A stretch of 64,000 nt of DNA from an uncultured Tolumonas sp. (GCF_963556105.2 NZ_OY829944.1:1-64000), one strand, 5' to 3'; shown: positions 17,844 through 32,177, counted from the first letter of the stretch. A program made the numbers and translations. Notes: generated by a model not told the origin, from the sequence alone.

Positions 17844-20012
17844 ATGTTTGATCAGGAGCAGTGGGAACAATTACTGGTCAGTTTTCTGGAGGAAGCCAAA
17901 GAGCTGATCCAGAGTGCAGAAACAGCGTTGCTGGCACTCGATGAGCAATCTGCTGACGCAGACACGATTAATGGCTTGTTTCGCGCCATGCATACCCTGA
18001 AAGGGTCTGCGGGTCTCTTTTCCCTTGATGGCTTTGTACGCTTTGCCCATCAAATGGAAAATCTGATCATGCGGGTGCGGGATGGTGAACTGGTGCTAAA
18101 CGGAGAGATGATCACCGCATTATTGAGTGCGCTGGATGTCTTACGTGGCGAAATTACACAACTGGAACAAGCTGGCACCCCTTCCGCCCTAGATGAAGCC
18201 AACCCAGAGTTACTGAGTTTATTGCAAACACTGGGTAACAGCGGCTTGTCTGCGCCACCAGCGACGACAACATCGTCTGAGCCGGTTGAACGACAACCGG
18301 TAGCGGCTGCCAATCTGCTGGCCAGCTGGCATATTTCGCTGCGTTTTGATCGTCAGATACTGCAATACGGTTTTGACCCGGCATCTTTTGTTCGCTACCT
18401 GCGCAAGCTAGGCACACTGCAACACATTTACCTCATCCAGAGTGAACTACCCGACTGGCCCGACTTTCAGGCAGAAAATTGCTATCTCGGGCTGGAGCTC
18501 GATCTGCAAACAGAAGCCAGCAAAGCAGAAATTGAGTCTGTCTTTGAATTCATTCAGGAATTAGCGCAGATCCGCATACTGCCACCCGATAGTCAGGTAG
18601 AAGATTATTTGTCTCTGATTGCCGCATTGCCGCAAGATGAAGATCGGCTCGGGGAAATTCTGGTCGCCAGCGGTTTGCTCACCGCCAATGAGCTGGCCCG
18701 CAGTCTGCAAAAACAGACCGAACAAACCCCGACGGCAAAAATCGGCGATATGTTAGTGCAAGACGGTGCCGTTCCGGCGATTGCCGTCGATGCCGCCCTG
18801 CAAAAACAGCAACAGATCCGCGAACAGAAACAGCATGAAAGTGCACTGTTAAAAATATCTGCCAAAAAAATGGACGACTTGATCAATCTGGTCGGCGAAC
18901 TGGTCATTGCTGCGGCGGGTGGGGAAACACTGGCTCGCCAGCAAGGGAATCCGCTGTTACAGGAATCCATGTCGACCATTAATCAGTATGTCGAACAGAT
19001 CCGTGAAATCGCCTTACGTCTGCGCATGGTCGAGATCGGCGATACCTTGACGCGTTTTCATCGTTTGATCCGCGATACCAGCAAAGATTTAGGTAAAGAA
19101 ATCCAGTTACAGATCAACGGGGCTGAGACCGAACTGGATAAAACCGTGGTTGATAAAATTGCCGATCCACTGACCCATCTGGTTCGCAATGCCTTGGATC
19201 ATGGTATCGAAACAGCAGAAGAACGCTTGGCCGCCGGAAAACCTGCTAAAGGGGTGTTACGTCTGAATGCCTACCATGAATCAGGGAATGTGGTGATCGA
19301 GGTACAAGATGATGGCCGGGGTTTAAACCCTGAACGCATTCGTCAAAAAGCGCTCGAAAAAGGGCTGTTAAATGCTAATGAACAACTGAATGAACAAGCA
19401 CTTTATCAATTGATTTTTGCACCCGGATTTTCTACTGCTGACAGCATCAGCAATCTGTCTGGCCGAGGCGTTGGAATGGATGTCGTCAAACGCAGCATCG
19501 ATGCATTACGTGGTTCGATAGAGCTGGATTCCGCCTTGGGTAAAGGTTGTTGTGTCCGCATCCGATTACCACTCACGCTGGCAATCATTGATGGTTTCTT
19601 GGTCAGTGTCGGTGATACCCCGTTGGTGATACCGCTGGATATGGTCACCGAATGTCTGGAGGCCGATGCTGGGTATAACGAAGCCACGTATAACTACCGT
19701 GAACTCAGAGGCAAACCGTTACCACTGATTCATCTTCGCCAGCATTTCTCTATTCATAGCTCAAAAGTTAAACGCCAAAACATTGTGGTGGTTAGTCACG
19801 GCAAACACCAATTGGGGCTTGTGGTCGATCATCTGCTCGGCGAACAACAGATTGTAATTAAACCGTTGGGTTCTCTTTTTACCCAACTCAAAGATATCAG
19901 TGGTTCAAGTATTTTAGGCTCTGGTCAGGTTGCTCTGATCCTCGATATTCCAGGGATGCTACAACGGATGCGAGAGAGAGTTCGCACTCCGGTTTATGCG
20001 CATCTTAGTTAA
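17844..20012 (+). CDS. cheA: Chemotaxis histidine kinase CheA
   Basis: 722 residues from the ATG at 17844, which has AAGGAG at good spacing. Domains: HPt with phospho-His50 (FRAMHTLKGSAGLF), a long linker with an FDRQILQYGFDP region (~155-260, a second conserved module), dimerisation helices beginning ISAKKMDDLINLVGELVI (~340), the HATPase with DPLTHLVRNALDHGIE and DDGRGL and GRGVGMDVVK, then a CheW-like C-terminal domain (DGFLVSVGDTPLVIPLDMV). A DRLGEILVASGLLT repeat in the linker is worth noting. It phosphorylates CheY and CheB of the same operon. Confidence 0.95.
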   Translation: MFDQEQWEQLLVSFLEEAKELIQSAETALLALDEQSADADTINGLFRAMHTLKGSAGLFSLDGFVRFAHQMENLIMRVRDGELVLNGEMITALLSALDVLRGEITQLEQAGTPSALDEANPELLSLLQTLGNSGLSAPPATTTSSEPVERQPVAAANLLASWHISLRFDRQILQYGFDPASFVRYLRKLGTLQHIYLIQSELPDWPDFQAENCYLGLELDLQTEASKAEIESVFEFIQELAQIRILPPDSQVEDYLSLIAALPQDEDRLGEILVASGLLTANELARSLQKQTEQTPTAKIGDMLVQDGAVPAIAVDAALQKQQQIREQKQHESALLKISAKKMDDLINLVGELVIAAAGGETLARQQGNPLLQESMSTINQYVEQIREIALRLRMVEIGDTLTRFHRLIRDTSKDLGKEIQLQINGAETELDKTVVDKIADPLTHLVRNALDHGIETAEERLAAGKPAKGVLRLNAYHESGNVVIEVQDDGRGLNPERIRQKALEKGLLNANEQLNEQALYQLIFAPGFSTADSISNLSGRGVGMDVVKRSIDALRGSIELDSALGKGCCVRIRLPLTLAIIDGFLVSVGDTPLVIPLDMVTECLEADAGYNEATYNYRELRGKPLPLIHLRQHFSIHSSKVKRQNIVVVSHGKHQLGLVVDHLLGEQQIVIKPLGSLFTQLKDISGSSILGSGQVALILDIPGMLQRMRERVRTPVYAHLS

Positions 20013-20039
20013 TAAATTACAGTTTTACGGGAGAAAAAC

Positions 20040-21680
20040 ATGAGTTTATTCAGTGGGCTGAAACTAAGAACACGCTTAATACTTGCATTCCTCATGATGT
20101 CGTTAGTGACAGCAACGGTCGGCAGTATTGGCTATCTGAACATGCGCGATATCAATGGTATGGCTGCTGAAATGTACCAGAAAGATTTATTGGGTCTGGA
20201 GGCTACCGCCAAAGCACGTATGAATTTCCTCGCTATAGGCCGCTACTTACGGGCAGCGATGTTGTCTGAAACTGAAGAGCGGAAACAGCAAAATTTACAA
20301 ATTTTCCGTAAGAGTGTCGATGACGTAGAGGCTGCTATCAATGAGGCTCGACCTAAATTTACCTCTGCGGAAGGTCAGGCACTGATTGCTGAGTTTGATC
20401 GTATCTGGCCAACTTATAAAAGCGAAGCAACCAAAGTTGAAACCATGCTACGTGCTGAACCGTTACTGCAATCCAACGCTTCTAATGCTTATCTTGAACA
20501 CGAAATGTCTCCCATCATTCAGTCTACAATGGAACAAGTTGGCAAAATTGTAACGCAAAAAGCACAGCATTCCGCAGAACAAGCTGCTAACGCACAAGCC
20601 GTATATGAACGTAGTTCGATGCTGATGTTTGCCGCCAGTATTGCCGGTATTTTATTTGGTTTAGCGATGGGCTTTTTCATCGCCTTCCGTATCGTGAAAC
20701 AATTGGGTGGCGAACCGGATTATGCCGCCGATATTACCCGCCAGATTGCCGCCGGTAATTTAACCGTGGACGTAGAAACCAACGAAAACAATAAACAATC
20801 GCTGCTGTATGCCATGAAAGAGATGGTCGCGAAGTTAAATCACATCATCGGTGAAGTACGCTCCTCTTCTGATGCATTATCCAGTGCGTCGGAAGAAGTC
20901 AGTGCCACTTCACAATCGTTAAGCCAGGCCGCCAGCGAACAATCCGCCAGTGTGGAAGAAACTTCCGCCTCGATGGAGCAGATCTCTGCATCCATTGCCC
21001 AGAATACCGAAAGCTCTAAAGTCACTGATTCCATCTCATCAAAAGCCGCCAATGATGTAGAACGCGGTGGTCAGTCGGTGAAAGAAACCGTCAGTGCCAT
21101 GAAACAGATCGCCGGTAAAATCAGCATCATTGATGATATCGCCTACCAAACCAATCTGTTGGCACTGAATGCGGCAATTGAAGCGGCGCGAGCCGGTGAA
21201 CACGGTAAAGGCTTCGCGGTAGTTGCTGCGGAAGTACGTAAACTGGCAGAACGCAGCCAAATTGCGGCGCAAGAAATTGGCCAGGTAGCCAGCAGCAGCG
21301 TGTCACTGGCAGAACAAGCCGGCAATTTATTTGAACAATTGGTGCCGGATATCAAACGCACCTCCGATTTAGTGCAGGAAATCACTGCCGCCTCGCAAGA
21401 ACAAACCAGTGGCGTCGCACAAATCAACATTGCCATGAGTCAGCTCAGTCAGATCACCCAGCAAAATGCGTCCGCATCCGAAGAGCTGGCTGCGACTGCC
21501 GAAGAGATGACCGCACAAGCCGGGCAATTGATCGACCTCATCAATTACTTCAAGGTCAATGGCGATGCCTCGCTTAAAGCCACCAGCCAGAAAATAGCCC
21601 GGCAGCCCAAAGCTAAACCGGCAAAAATCAAAGCGCGCCTACAACCAGACCATGATGATGAGCAGTTTGTGCAGTTCTAG
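20040..21680 (+). CDS. Methyl-accepting chemotaxis protein
   Basis: 546 residues, classical topology: membrane helix at ~12-32, a ~155-residue periplasmic four-helix bundle (4HB_MCP type, beginning [20 protein letters not shown]), second helix at ~191-216, a HAMP-like segment ([20 protein letters not shown]), and the signalling hairpin with [20 protein letters not shown] and [18 protein letters not shown]. Likely methylation sites lie in [20 protein letters not shown]. The C-terminus ends EQFVQF and lacks an NWETF-type CheR/CheB tether. The ligand is unknown. It sits between cheA and cheW. Confidence 0.94.
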   Translation: MSLFSGLKLRTRLILAFLMMSLVTATVGSIGYLNMRDINGMAAEMYQKDLLGLEATAKARMNFLAIGRYLRAAMLSETEERKQQNLQIFRKSVDDVEAAINEARPKFTSAEGQALIAEFDRIWPTYKSEATKVETMLRAEPLLQSNASNAYLEHEMSPIIQSTMEQVGKIVTQKAQHSAEQAANAQAVYERSSMLMFAASIAGILFGLAMGFFIAFRIVKQLGGEPDYAADITRQIAAGNLTVDVETNENNKQSLLYAMKEMVAKLNHIIGEVRSSSDALSSASEEVSATSQSLSQAASEQSASVEETSASMEQISASIAQNTESSKVTDSISSKAANDVERGGQSVKETVSAMKQIAGKISIIDDIAYQTNLLALNAAIEAARAGEHGKGFAVVAAEVRKLAERSQIAAQEIGQVASSSVSLAEQAGNLFEQLVPDIKRTSDLVQEITAASQEQTSGVAQINIAMSQLSQITQQNASASEELAATAEEMTAQAGQLIDLINYFKVNGDASLKATSQKIARQPKAKPAKIKARLQPDHDDEQFVQF

Positions 21681-21691
21681 GAGTAAACGCG

Positions 21692-22240
21692 ATGGAGGCA
21701 TTACAAAACAATACAACGCGGGAAGTGACACCATATCAGCCAACAACTGATTGGGGTGCAGGGCAAAACCTCTCTTTCCGCTGCATGCAAACTGCACTGG
21801 CTCTGCCGATTGATCGGGTCAGAGAGATCATCGAATATGGGCAAGTCACGACTGTGCCTATGATGCCCGGTTACGTGCGTGGTGTGCTGAATTTACGTGG
21901 CAATGTGGTTCCGGTGATCGATCTGGCGTTTCGGTTTGGTGGTAAACCAACCGAAGTAGGCCGGCGAACTTGCATTATTATCCTCGAATTGCCGATCGGT
22001 AAAACCAGTCAACTCGCTGGATTGATCGTCGATGCTGTGGATGAAGTGCTGGATATAGAGCAAAGCCAGATTGAACCACCCCCCGAATTTGGGACCGGCA
22101 TCAGTACGCAATTTATTCTGGGTATGGCACGGCAAGAAACTGGTTTTTTAATCATTTTGAATGCCGAAGCTTTGTTCAGCGAAGACGAACTGCAACGAAT
22201 GCACGAACCACTGGGAGTTGAGAATGTGCTCAAGGACTAG
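21692..22240 (+). CDS. cheW: Chemotaxis coupling protein CheW
   Basis: 182 residues: a ~25-residue non-conserved N-terminal extension, then the CheW fold with ALALPIDRVREIIEYGQVTT, MPGYVRGVLNLRGNVVPVID (the receptor-contact signature) and GLIVDAVDEVLDIEQSQIEP. It bridges receptors to CheA. Starts 11 bp after the MCP stop with GGAG upstream. Confidence 0.94.
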   Translation: MEALQNNTTREVTPYQPTTDWGAGQNLSFRCMQTALALPIDRVREIIEYGQVTTVPMMPGYVRGVLNLRGNVVPVIDLAFRFGGKPTEVGRRTCIIILELPIGKTSQLAGLIVDAVDEVLDIEQSQIEPPPEFGTGISTQFILGMARQETGFLIILNAEALFSEDELQRMHEPLGVENVLKD

Positions 22241-22242
22241 GT

Positions 22243-23058
22243 ATGGAACAGAAGTTACCCAGTTTAAACGAACACGATTTTAATATTATCAGCCATCTGA
22301 TGGCGGATATTTCCGGCATACAGATGGCTGCCCATAAGCGTGCTTTGGTCTCCGGGCGGTTAATGAAACGCTTACGGATACTGCAGTTAGACTCCTTTTC
22401 TGACTACGTCGCCCTGTTAAAAAATCCACAGCAACAAGAAGAGCGTCGGATTGCCGTCGATCTGCTCACCACCAACGAAACTTTCTTTTTCCGTGAAAAA
22501 CCGCACTTCGATTTGTTGCTAAAACTCCTAAAACAACACCCGCGACGCCCGTTGCGCCTATGGAGTGCAGCCTGTTCCAGTGGCGAAGAAGTTTATTCTT
22601 TAGCCATGATCTTGAATGAAGGGCTGGAAAAAGGCACCCACTGGGAAATCATGGGCTCTGATCTTTGCCGTCAGGCGTTAGATAAAGCGAAACAGGCCGT
22701 TTATCCCTTACAACGGACGGAAAACTTACCAACCGAATGGCTGAACCGTTATTGTCTGAAAGGTGTGGGCGATATGGATGGCCTGTTTCGTGTCGGCCCG
22801 GAATTGCGGCAGCACACCCATTTTGAATGCCTGAACCTGAATGCGCCACTTCCGCCAACACTGGGGAGTTTCGATATTATATTTCTGCGTAACATGCTGA
22901 TTTACTTTGATCCAAAAACGAAACAGCAAATTCTGGAACGTATCCTCGCGCAATTAAAACCCGGCGGATTGTTATTTGTCGGCCATTCGGAAGGGCTACA
23001 CGGCATCAATTTACCCGTCACAGCCTATGCGCCAGCGGTGTATAGGAAAACGGTATGA
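22243..23058 (+). CDS. cheR: Chemotaxis protein methyltransferase CheR
   Basis: 271 residues. The N-terminal all-helical domain is followed by the SAM-dependent methyltransferase fold: LTTNETFFFREKPHFDLL, LWSAACSSGEEVYSLAMIL (SAM site), GSDLCRQALDKA, and FDIIFLRNMLIYFDPKTKQ. It methylates glutamates on receptors. Starts two bases after cheW; its stop overlaps the cheD start (ATGA). Confidence 0.95.
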   Translation: MEQKLPSLNEHDFNIISHLMADISGIQMAAHKRALVSGRLMKRLRILQLDSFSDYVALLKNPQQQEERRIAVDLLTTNETFFFREKPHFDLLLKLLKQHPRRPLRLWSAACSSGEEVYSLAMILNEGLEKGTHWEIMGSDLCRQALDKAKQAVYPLQRTENLPTEWLNRYCLKGVGDMDGLFRVGPELRQHTHFECLNLNAPLPPTLGSFDIIFLRNMLIYFDPKTKQQILERILAQLKPGGLLFVGHSEGLHGINLPVTAYAPAVYRKTV

Positions 23059-23552
23059 ATAAACCACCCCTTTATCTCAATCCCGGAGGCTATTTTTTTG
23101 GTCAACTGGATGGTGATCTGATCACATTGCTCGGCTCATGCGTCTCATTATGCGCCTGGCACCCGGAAAAACGCTTATTAATGGCCAGTCATGTCGTGTT
23201 ACCCGAACGTCCGAACGACATGCTACTCAAAGATACCCGTTATGGCGATGTGGTGCTGCAGTGTGTTCTGGCTGATATTTATCGTCATAAAACCTTAACC
23301 AGCGAATACAAACTGGCCTTATTTGGCGGCAGCACCACCATCTATGCTCAGGATGATTATAAAAATTCAGTGGGCGCCCGTAATGTCGACTATATGCGTC
23401 ATGTTGTGGAACAAGTCATGAAATGCAGTGTCAGCAAAGAAGATATTGGTGGAACTCAACACCGACGCTTACATATCGACGGAATAAACGGTCGGTTTCG
23501 TGTTTCGTTACTGGAAAAAGCCAGTTTACCGCAAGATAAAGAGGTGGAATGA
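23055..23552 (+). CDS. cheD: Chemoreceptor glutamine deamidase CheD
   Basis: 165 residues. The catalytic Cys is Cys29 in [13 protein letters not shown] and the His is His46 in MASHVVLP, the arrangement known for Che[13 protein letters not shown] and [13 protein letters not shown] are further family blocks. It deamidates receptor glutamines to create methylation sites. The ATG overlaps the cheR stop by four bases and its own stop overlaps cheB, so cheR-cheD-cheB are translationally coupled. Confidence 0.93.
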   Translation: MNKPPLYLNPGGYFFGQLDGDLITLLGSCVSLCAWHPEKRLLMASHVVLPERPNDMLLKDTRYGDVVLQCVLADIYRHKTLTSEYKLALFGGSTTIYAQDDYKNSVGARNVDYMRHVVEQVMKCSVSKEDIGGTQHRRLHIDGINGRFRVSLLEKASLPQDKEVE

Positions 23553-24607
23553 ATAAATCAATTCAGATCCTGGTGGTCGATGATTCCGCTTTAGTCCGCC
23601 AATTCATGACGGAAGTTATCACCAGCCAACCCGATATGGCATTAATGGCCACGGCGCCAGATCCCATTGCCGCCATGGCCAAAATGCAAAAGCAATGGCC
23701 GGATGTCATCTTGTTAGATGTCGAAATGCCGAAAATGGATGGCATTACCTTTTTAAAACAAATTATGGCGCAGCACCCTACTCCCGTGGTCATTTGCTCC
23801 TCCCTCACAGAAAAAGGTACTGCGTTAACGTTGGAAGCCTTTAGTGCCGGTGCGGTGGCTGTGTTTACCAAAGCCACGCTTGGTGTGCGTCAGCATTTAC
23901 AATCGATTGCTAATGATTTGATCCGGGCTATCCGCGAAGCCAGTCAGGCCAAAACCACAACCGTTCGGTCACCCATAAAAACTGCCCCGGTTACGATGGT
24001 GGCACCAGCACAAACTAGCCATACTCTGACCAGAACCACCGATCGTGTGGTGGCTATCGGTACATCCACCGGTGGCACCATTGCTTTAGAGAACATCCTG
24101 ACGCAACTCCCGCAAGATGTGCCGGGTATTGTCATCGTGCAGCATATGCCGGAAAAATTTACCGCCGCCTTTGCCGAGCGCCTAAATGGATTATGTGCCA
24201 TCGAAGTGCGTGAAGCCAAAAACGGGGATCGGGTACTACAAGGTTGTGCCTTGATCGCCCCCGGCGGCTATCACACACAAGTTGTCCGCAACGGCGCTTT
24301 TTACTGTACCGAGGTGTTTGATGCACCACCGGTGAATCGCCACAAACCTTCAGTCGACGTATTATTTCGTTCGGTCGCTAAAGCCGTAGGCCGCAATGCA
24401 TTGGGCATGATCCTGACCGGCATGGGCGATGATGGCGCACGTGGCTTGCTCAGCATGCGTCAGGCGGGAGCCAATACTATTGCACAGGATGAAGCCTCCA
24501 GTGTGGTGTTTGGTATGCCCAAAGAGGCCATCAAACTGGGTGCTGCTGAGCAGATCTTTAGCTTAAATCAAATGCCCGCGATGATTGCTCAATTTGGTCG
24601 CAGATAA
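23549..24607 (+). CDS. cheB: Chemotaxis methylesterase/response regulator CheB
   Basis: 352 residues. The N-terminal receiver has Asp11/Asp12 and phosphoacceptor Asp57 ([13 protein letters not shown]); after a ~35-residue linker the methylesterase domain carries the triad Ser173 (AIGTSTGGT), His199 (VQHMPEKF) and Asp295 (GMGDDGARG). It removes receptor methyl groups and acts as feedback on CheA. Last gene of the operon. Confidence 0.96.
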   Translation: MNKSIQILVVDDSALVRQFMTEVITSQPDMALMATAPDPIAAMAKMQKQWPDVILLDVEMPKMDGITFLKQIMAQHPTPVVICSSLTEKGTALTLEAFSAGAVAVFTKATLGVRQHLQSIANDLIRAIREASQAKTTTVRSPIKTAPVTMVAPAQTSHTLTRTTDRVVAIGTSTGGTIALENILTQLPQDVPGIVIVQHMPEKFTAAFAERLNGLCAIEVREAKNGDRVLQGCALIAPGGYHTQVVRNGAFYCTEVFDAPPVNRHKPSVDVLFRSVAKAVGRNALGMILTGMGDDGARGLLSMRQAGANTIAQDEASSVVFGMPKEAIKLGAAEQIFSLNQMPAMIAQFGRR

Positions 24608-24730
24608 TTATCTTTGGAATTTTTTTGGTGCAATGCCCCGTGATCGGGCTCCTAAACACATCAACCGAAAAGAGATTTTTAAAATAAATCATTAAAAATC
24701 AATAAAATAAAAACAGGCGTCCATTTTGCG

Positions 24731-24817
24731 TTTTAGTACTGCTTCAAGATTATGGCAATGATGCCCACGACTACTCCGTAGCCGTGGGCTTTTTTTTTAT
24801 GTAACGGAGTACTAAAA
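24731..24817 (+). promoter_or_regulatory. Structured 5' leader with alternative pairings over the ribosome site
   Basis: Seen directly: TTTTAGTACT (24731-24740) is the exact reverse complement of AGTACTAAAA (24808-24817), which spans the Shine-Dalgarno/start region of the next gene. Between them lies the strong hairpin at 24763-24789 with nine T. Its loop strand TACTCCGT (24772-24779) is also complementary over 8 nt to ACGGAGTA (24804-24811), which contains the GGAG ribosome site. So three mutually exclusive or nested structures can be drawn around one RBS. Confidence 0.5.
24763..24798 (+). terminator. Strong intrinsic terminator between cheB and porin remnant
   Basis: GCCCACG (24763-24769) pairs with CGTGGGC (24783-24789); an inner stem CTAC/GTAG closes the triloop TCC; nine T follow. 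It lies 155 bp after cheB and only 19 bp before the next ATG, so it may be the chemotaxis operon terminator, an attenuator of the next gene, or both. Confidence 0.88.
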
Positions 24818-25059
24818 TGAAAAAAAGTTTAATTGCCCTCGGCGTGGTATTGGCATGGCAAGGAACCGCACACCCCGCTAATGCCTCAACCTTTAAATCG
24901 GATGAAAATGGGCAGGATTATGGTAACGAGGTGGATTTCGCAGTGGCGTATCCAGTTACCAACTATCTGACTGGCATGGTGAAATACGCACATTACAACG
25001 CCGAGCAATTGGCCACCGATACCGATAAAGCCTGGATCATGGCGACGGTGAAGTTTTAA
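24817..25059 (+). pseudogene. Internally deleted outer-membrane porin (signal peptide joined to C-terminal strands)
   Basis: 80 codons. Residues 1-24 look like a cleaved signal peptide (MKKSLIALGVVLAWQGTAHP then ANA). After it the protein jumps into what reads as the end of a beta-barrel: GNEVDFAVAYPVTNYLTGMV, KYAHYNAEQLATDTDKAW and the terminal MATVKF with C-terminal Phe, the Bam signal of outer-membrane proteins. Normal porins of this sort are 300-400 residues. The reading frame is intact, with RBS ACGGAG. A central deletion that preserved frame is the best explanation; expression as a tiny two- or four-strand protein is possible but unproven. Confidence 0.65.
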
Positions 25060-25081
25060 TTTTGTGCTAAACAGAAACAAC

Positions 25082-25115
25082 AAAGCCAGAAGATCGCTCT
25101 TCTGGCTTTTCTTTT
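25082..25115. terminator. Terminator between porin remnant and atpC
   Basis: A 12-bp perfect stem AAAGCCAGAAGA (25082-25093)/TCTTCTGGCTTT (25098-25109), loop TCGC, with TCTTTTT on the plus strand. The same hairpin can end the leftward atp operon. Confidence 0.85.
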
Positions 25116-25125
25116 TAACCGTAAA

Positions 25126-25548
25126 TCAGAAGCGTTTACGTGTGATCTCAATGACGCGTAATTGCGCCACTGCTTTTGCCAGCTCGGTGATAGCAGTCGC
25201 ATAGTCCACATCGCCCGGGTGACCGTGGATTTTCTCCTCGGCAGCCCGTTTAGCAGCCTGCGCTTTCGCTTCATCCAAATCAGCAGCACGGATCACCGTG
25301 TCCGCCAGCACAGTCGCAGCTTCCGGTTGTACTTCCAGCATACCGCCGGAGATGTACATTACCTCTTCGGCGCCATGCAATTTAACCAGACGCACCAGAC
25401 CCGGTTTGATGGAGGTCAGTAACGGTGCGTGACCGTGACGGATCCCCAGCTCACCTTCCGCGCCAGAAACCTGAACGGATTCGACACGACCGGAAAACAG
25501 CATGCCTTCGGCACTGACCACGTCCAGGTGGAAGGTAATCTCAGCCAT
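25126..25548 (-). CDS. atpC: ATP synthase F1 epsilon subunit
   Basis: 140 residues, N-terminal beta-sandwich ([40 protein letters not shown]) and a C-terminal two-helix inhibitory hairpin ([14 protein letters not shown]...). Central-stalk subunit that couples and inhibits F1. Last gene of the atp operon, 17 bp after atpD. Confidence 0.96.
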   Translation of the reverse strand: MAEITFHLDVVSAEGMLFSGRVESVQVSGAEGELGIRHGHAPLLTSIKPGLVRLVKLHGAEEVMYISGGMLEVQPEAATVLADTVIRAADLDEAKAQAAKRAAEEKIHGHPGDVDYATAITELAKAVAQLRVIEITRKRF

Positions 25549-25565
25549 AGAGCCTCCTGCCTGAA

Positions 25566-27850
<2,285 letters not shown>

Positions 27851-27894
27851 TGCTGACTCTCCACATCAGAGGCTGCCTCACGGCAGCCGCGTTA

Positions 27895-29436
27895 TTACCA
27901 GGTCTGAGTCGCTTTGAAGCTGTCGAGCAATGCAGACAGACGAGCAACGATATCATCGTTGTAATCGGCTTTTGCATTCACTTCAGCCATCAAATCAGCA
28001 TGCTCATTGTTGGCATAAGAGAGCAGCGCTGCTTCAAAGTCGCCGATCTTGTTCAGTTCGACATCTTCCAGATAGCCACGCTCAGCAGCGAACAGAACCA
28101 GCGCTTGCTGGGCCACACTCATTGGTGCGTACTGTTTCTGCTTCATCAGCTCAGTCACTTTCTGACCATGATTCAGCTGCTTACGGGTTGCATCGTCCAG
28201 ATCAGAAGAGAACTGCGCGAATGCGGCCAGCTCGCGATACTGTGCCAGCGCGGTACGGATACCACCGGACAGTTTCTTGATGATCTTGGTCTGAGCAGCA
28301 CCACCCACACGGGATACCGAAATACCCGGGTCAACTGCAGGACGGATACCAGCGTTGAACAACTGAGTTGTCAGGAAGATCTGACCGTCAGTAATCGAAA
28401 TTACGTTGGTCGGAACGAATGCAGATACGTCACCAGCCTGAGTTTCAATGATTGGCAGCGCCGTCAGAGAACCGGTTTGGCCTTTTACCGCACCTTTGGT
28501 GAATGCTTCTACATAATCTGTGTTGACGCGAGAAGCACGTTCCAGCAGACGAGAGTGTAAATAGAACACGTCGCCTGGGTAAGCTTCACGTCCTGGTGGA
28601 CGACGCAGCAGCAGCGAGATCTGACGGTAAGCCACAGCGTGCTTAGACAGATCGTCATAAATGATCAGTGCATCTTCACCACGGTCACGGAAATACTCAC
28701 CCATGGTACAACCAGAGTAAGGTGCCAGATATTGCAGTGAGGCTGATTCAGAAGCCGATGCTACCACCACGATGGTGTTAGCCAGCGCGCCGTGCTCTTC
28801 CAGTTTGCGTACCACGTTAGCAATGGTTGACGCTTTCTGGCCAATCGCTACGTACACACACTTGATGCCAGAATCTTTCTGGTTGATGATCGCATCGATC
28901 GCCAGTGCGGTTTTACCGGTCTGACGGTCACCGATGATCAGCTCACGCTGGCCACGGCCGATTGGGATCATCGCGTCTACCGCTTTATAACCAGTTTGTA
29001 CTGGCTGAGAAACAGATTGACGCTCGATTACGCCTGGTGCAATCACTTCTACTGGTGCGAAGCCATCGTTTTCGATAGGGCCTTTACCATCAATCGGCTG
29101 ACCCAGTGTGTTAACCACACGGCCTAACAGACCACGACCAACAGGCACTTCCAGAATACGACCGGTACCCGTTACTTTCTGGCCTTCAGCCAGATCAGAA
29201 TATGGGCCCATAACGATAGCACCAACAGAGTCACGCTCCAGGTTCAGAGCCAGACCATAGCAGTTGCCAGGCAGTTCGATCATTTCACCTTGCATAACGT
29301 CAGCAAGGCCATGAATACGAATAATACCGTCGCTGACCGATACGATAGTCCCTTCATTACGGGCCTCGGTCACGACGTTAAATTGCGCGATACGCTTTTT
29401 AATCAGCTCGGCAATTTCAGTGGAGTTGAGTTGCAT
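27895..29436 (-). CDS. atpA: ATP synthase F1 alpha subunit
   Basis: 513 residues, full length. P-loop [20 protein letters not shown]; the non-catalytic-site features [20 protein letters not shown] and the signature [18 protein letters not shown] are intact; the N-terminal membrane-association helix starts [16 protein letters not shown]. Start ATG at 29436, 14 bp after atpH. Confidence 0.98.
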   Translation of the reverse strand: MQLNSTEIAELIKKRIAQFNVVTEARNEGTIVSVSDGIIRIHGLADVMQGEMIELPGNCYGLALNLERDSVGAIVMGPYSDLAEGQKVTGTGRILEVPVGRGLLGRVVNTLGQPIDGKGPIENDGFAPVEVIAPGVIERQSVSQPVQTGYKAVDAMIPIGRGQRELIIGDRQTGKTALAIDAIINQKDSGIKCVYVAIGQKASTIANVVRKLEEHGALANTIVVVASASESASLQYLAPYSGCTMGEYFRDRGEDALIIYDDLSKHAVAYRQISLLLRRPPGREAYPGDVFYLHSRLLERASRVNTDYVEAFTKGAVKGQTGSLTALPIIETQAGDVSAFVPTNVISITDGQIFLTTQLFNAGIRPAVDPGISVSRVGGAAQTKIIKKLSGGIRTALAQYRELAAFAQFSSDLDDATRKQLNHGQKVTELMKQKQYAPMSVAQQALVLFAAERGYLEDVELNKIGDFEAALLSYANNEHADLMAEVNAKADYNDDIVARLSALLDSFKATQTW

Positions 29437-29450
29437 GCTTTAATCCCCAA

Positions 29451-29984
29451 TCAAGATTGCAATGCTTCCGCCAAGCGGTTGAGTTTACTGCGAACGCTGG
29501 CATCGATGATGTCATCACCAATTTTGATCACCAGACCAGCCATCAAAGATGGATCCAGCTGACAATTCAGACGTACTGTGCGCTGATAACGGGCTTCCAG
29601 AGACTTCTGGATTTTCGCTTTTTCTGCTTCAGATAACGCTGCCGCAGAGGTGATCTGCGCTTCCAGTTCTTTGTCCAGTTCTGCTTTCAGTGCTGAAAAT
29701 TCAGCAACGACAGCAGGCAATACACTCAAACGTCCGTTTTCAGCCATCACCCGGATCAGGTTCTGGCCTTGCTCGTTAAGCTGTTCACCACAAATTTGGT
29801 TAAACAACTGCGCCAGTTGTTCTGGCGCCATCGAGCTGTGAATGACCTGTTGTACGGTATCGTCTTTCGACACTTCGGCCGCAAAGAGCAACATCGATAA
29901 CCAGCTATCCACTGCTTTCTGCTCAACGGCAAATTCGAACGCAGCTTTGGCGTAGGGGCGCGCAATGGTTGTCACTTCAGACAT
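29451..29984 (-). CDS. atpH: ATP synthase F1 delta subunit
   Basis: 177 residues. The N-terminal six-helix domain that caps F1 (TIARPYAKAAFEFAVEQKAV) and the C-terminal part binding subunit b (LDPSLMAGLVIKIGDDIIDA SVRSKL) are both recognisable. Peripheral-stalk link between F1 and b. Confidence 0.96.
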   Translation of the reverse strand: MSEVTTIARPYAKAAFEFAVEQKAVDSWLSMLLFAAEVSKDDTVQQVIHSSMAPEQLAQLFNQICGEQLNEQGQNLIRVMAENGRLSVLPAVVAEFSALKAELDKELEAQITSAAALSEAEKAKIQKSLEARYQRTVRLNCQLDPSLMAGLVIKIGDDIIDASVRSKLNRLAEALQS

Positions 29985-29998
29985 AGCCCCGGCTCCCC

Positions 29999-30469
29999 TT
30001 AGAGTTCAGCAACCAGCTTATCAACAATGGCGCTGTTCGCGGCACTGTCCAGCTGACGCTCCAGAATTTTTTCCGCACCAGCCACTGCCAAAGCAGCAAC
30101 ATGTTTACGGAGTTCTTCTTTCGCACGGTTGCGTTCAGCCTCAATTTCCGCTTTGGCTTGGTTCAGGATCTTTTCCCGTTCCGCCATCGCGTCTTGATTG
30201 GCTTCATCAATAACTTGAGCACGGCGTTTATTGGCCTGCTCGATAATCTCAGCAGCTTGCTGTTTTGCTTCCTTGATCTGTTCCATGGCTTTGTTTTGTG
30301 CCAGGTCCAGGTCTTTTTTCGCACGGTCTGCAGAAGCCATACCGTCAGCAATTTCTTTCTGACGTTTTTCGATGGCAGCCATCAGCGGCGGCCACACAAA
30401 CTTCATGCAGAACCAGACAAAAAGGATGAAAGCAATCGTCTGGCCGAGGATGGTTGCATTGATATTCAC
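29999..30469 (-). CDS. atpF: ATP synthase F0 subunit b
   Basis: 156 residues: one N-terminal membrane helix ([20 protein letters not shown]), then a long charged helical stalk rich in Ala, Lys, Glu and Gln that forms the dimeric coiled coil of the peripheral stalk. Standard enteric length. Confidence 0.96.
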   Translation of the reverse strand: MNINATILGQTIAFILFVWFCMKFVWPPLMAAIEKRQKEIADGMASADRAKKDLDLAQNKAMEQIKEAKQQAAEIIEQANKRRAQVIDEANQDAMAEREKILNQAKAEIEAERNRAKEELRKHVAALAVAGAEKILERQLDSAANSAIVDKLVAEL

Positions 30470-30507
30470 TGCCCATCTCCCTTAAAAAATGAATGCCCGG
30501 TACCGTA

Positions 30508-30747
<240 letters not shown>

Positions 30748-30778
30748 TCAAAATATGAACAAAACGTTGATCAAAAAA

Positions 30779-31971
<1,193 letters not shown>

Positions 31972-32076
31972 TCAGCTTTCTCCGATTTTGTAACGCCCTA
32001 TTCAGGCGCGTTTTATTAACATAAAACCAACAAAAAAGCATCCTTTCGTTAAAATACGCACCAACGGCTTTTTAAC

Positions 32077-32106
32077 ATATAAGTTAAATGTAACTCTTTG
32101 GTGCAA
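32077..32106 (-). promoter_or_regulatory. Candidate promoter of the atp operon
   Basis: On the minus strand TTGCAC (32106-32101), an 18-bp spacer, then TTATAT (32082-32077), in the 206-bp AT-rich gap between parB and atpI. A TTAAC/GTTAA inverted repeat overlaps the -10. No gene is seen in this gap. Confidence 0.4.
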
Positions 32107-32177
32107 AAGGATTTTTTTTGCCAATTTAGACAAAACAGTAGCCCAACAAAAATTAAAAAACCAGTCGTTTTTGTGAA

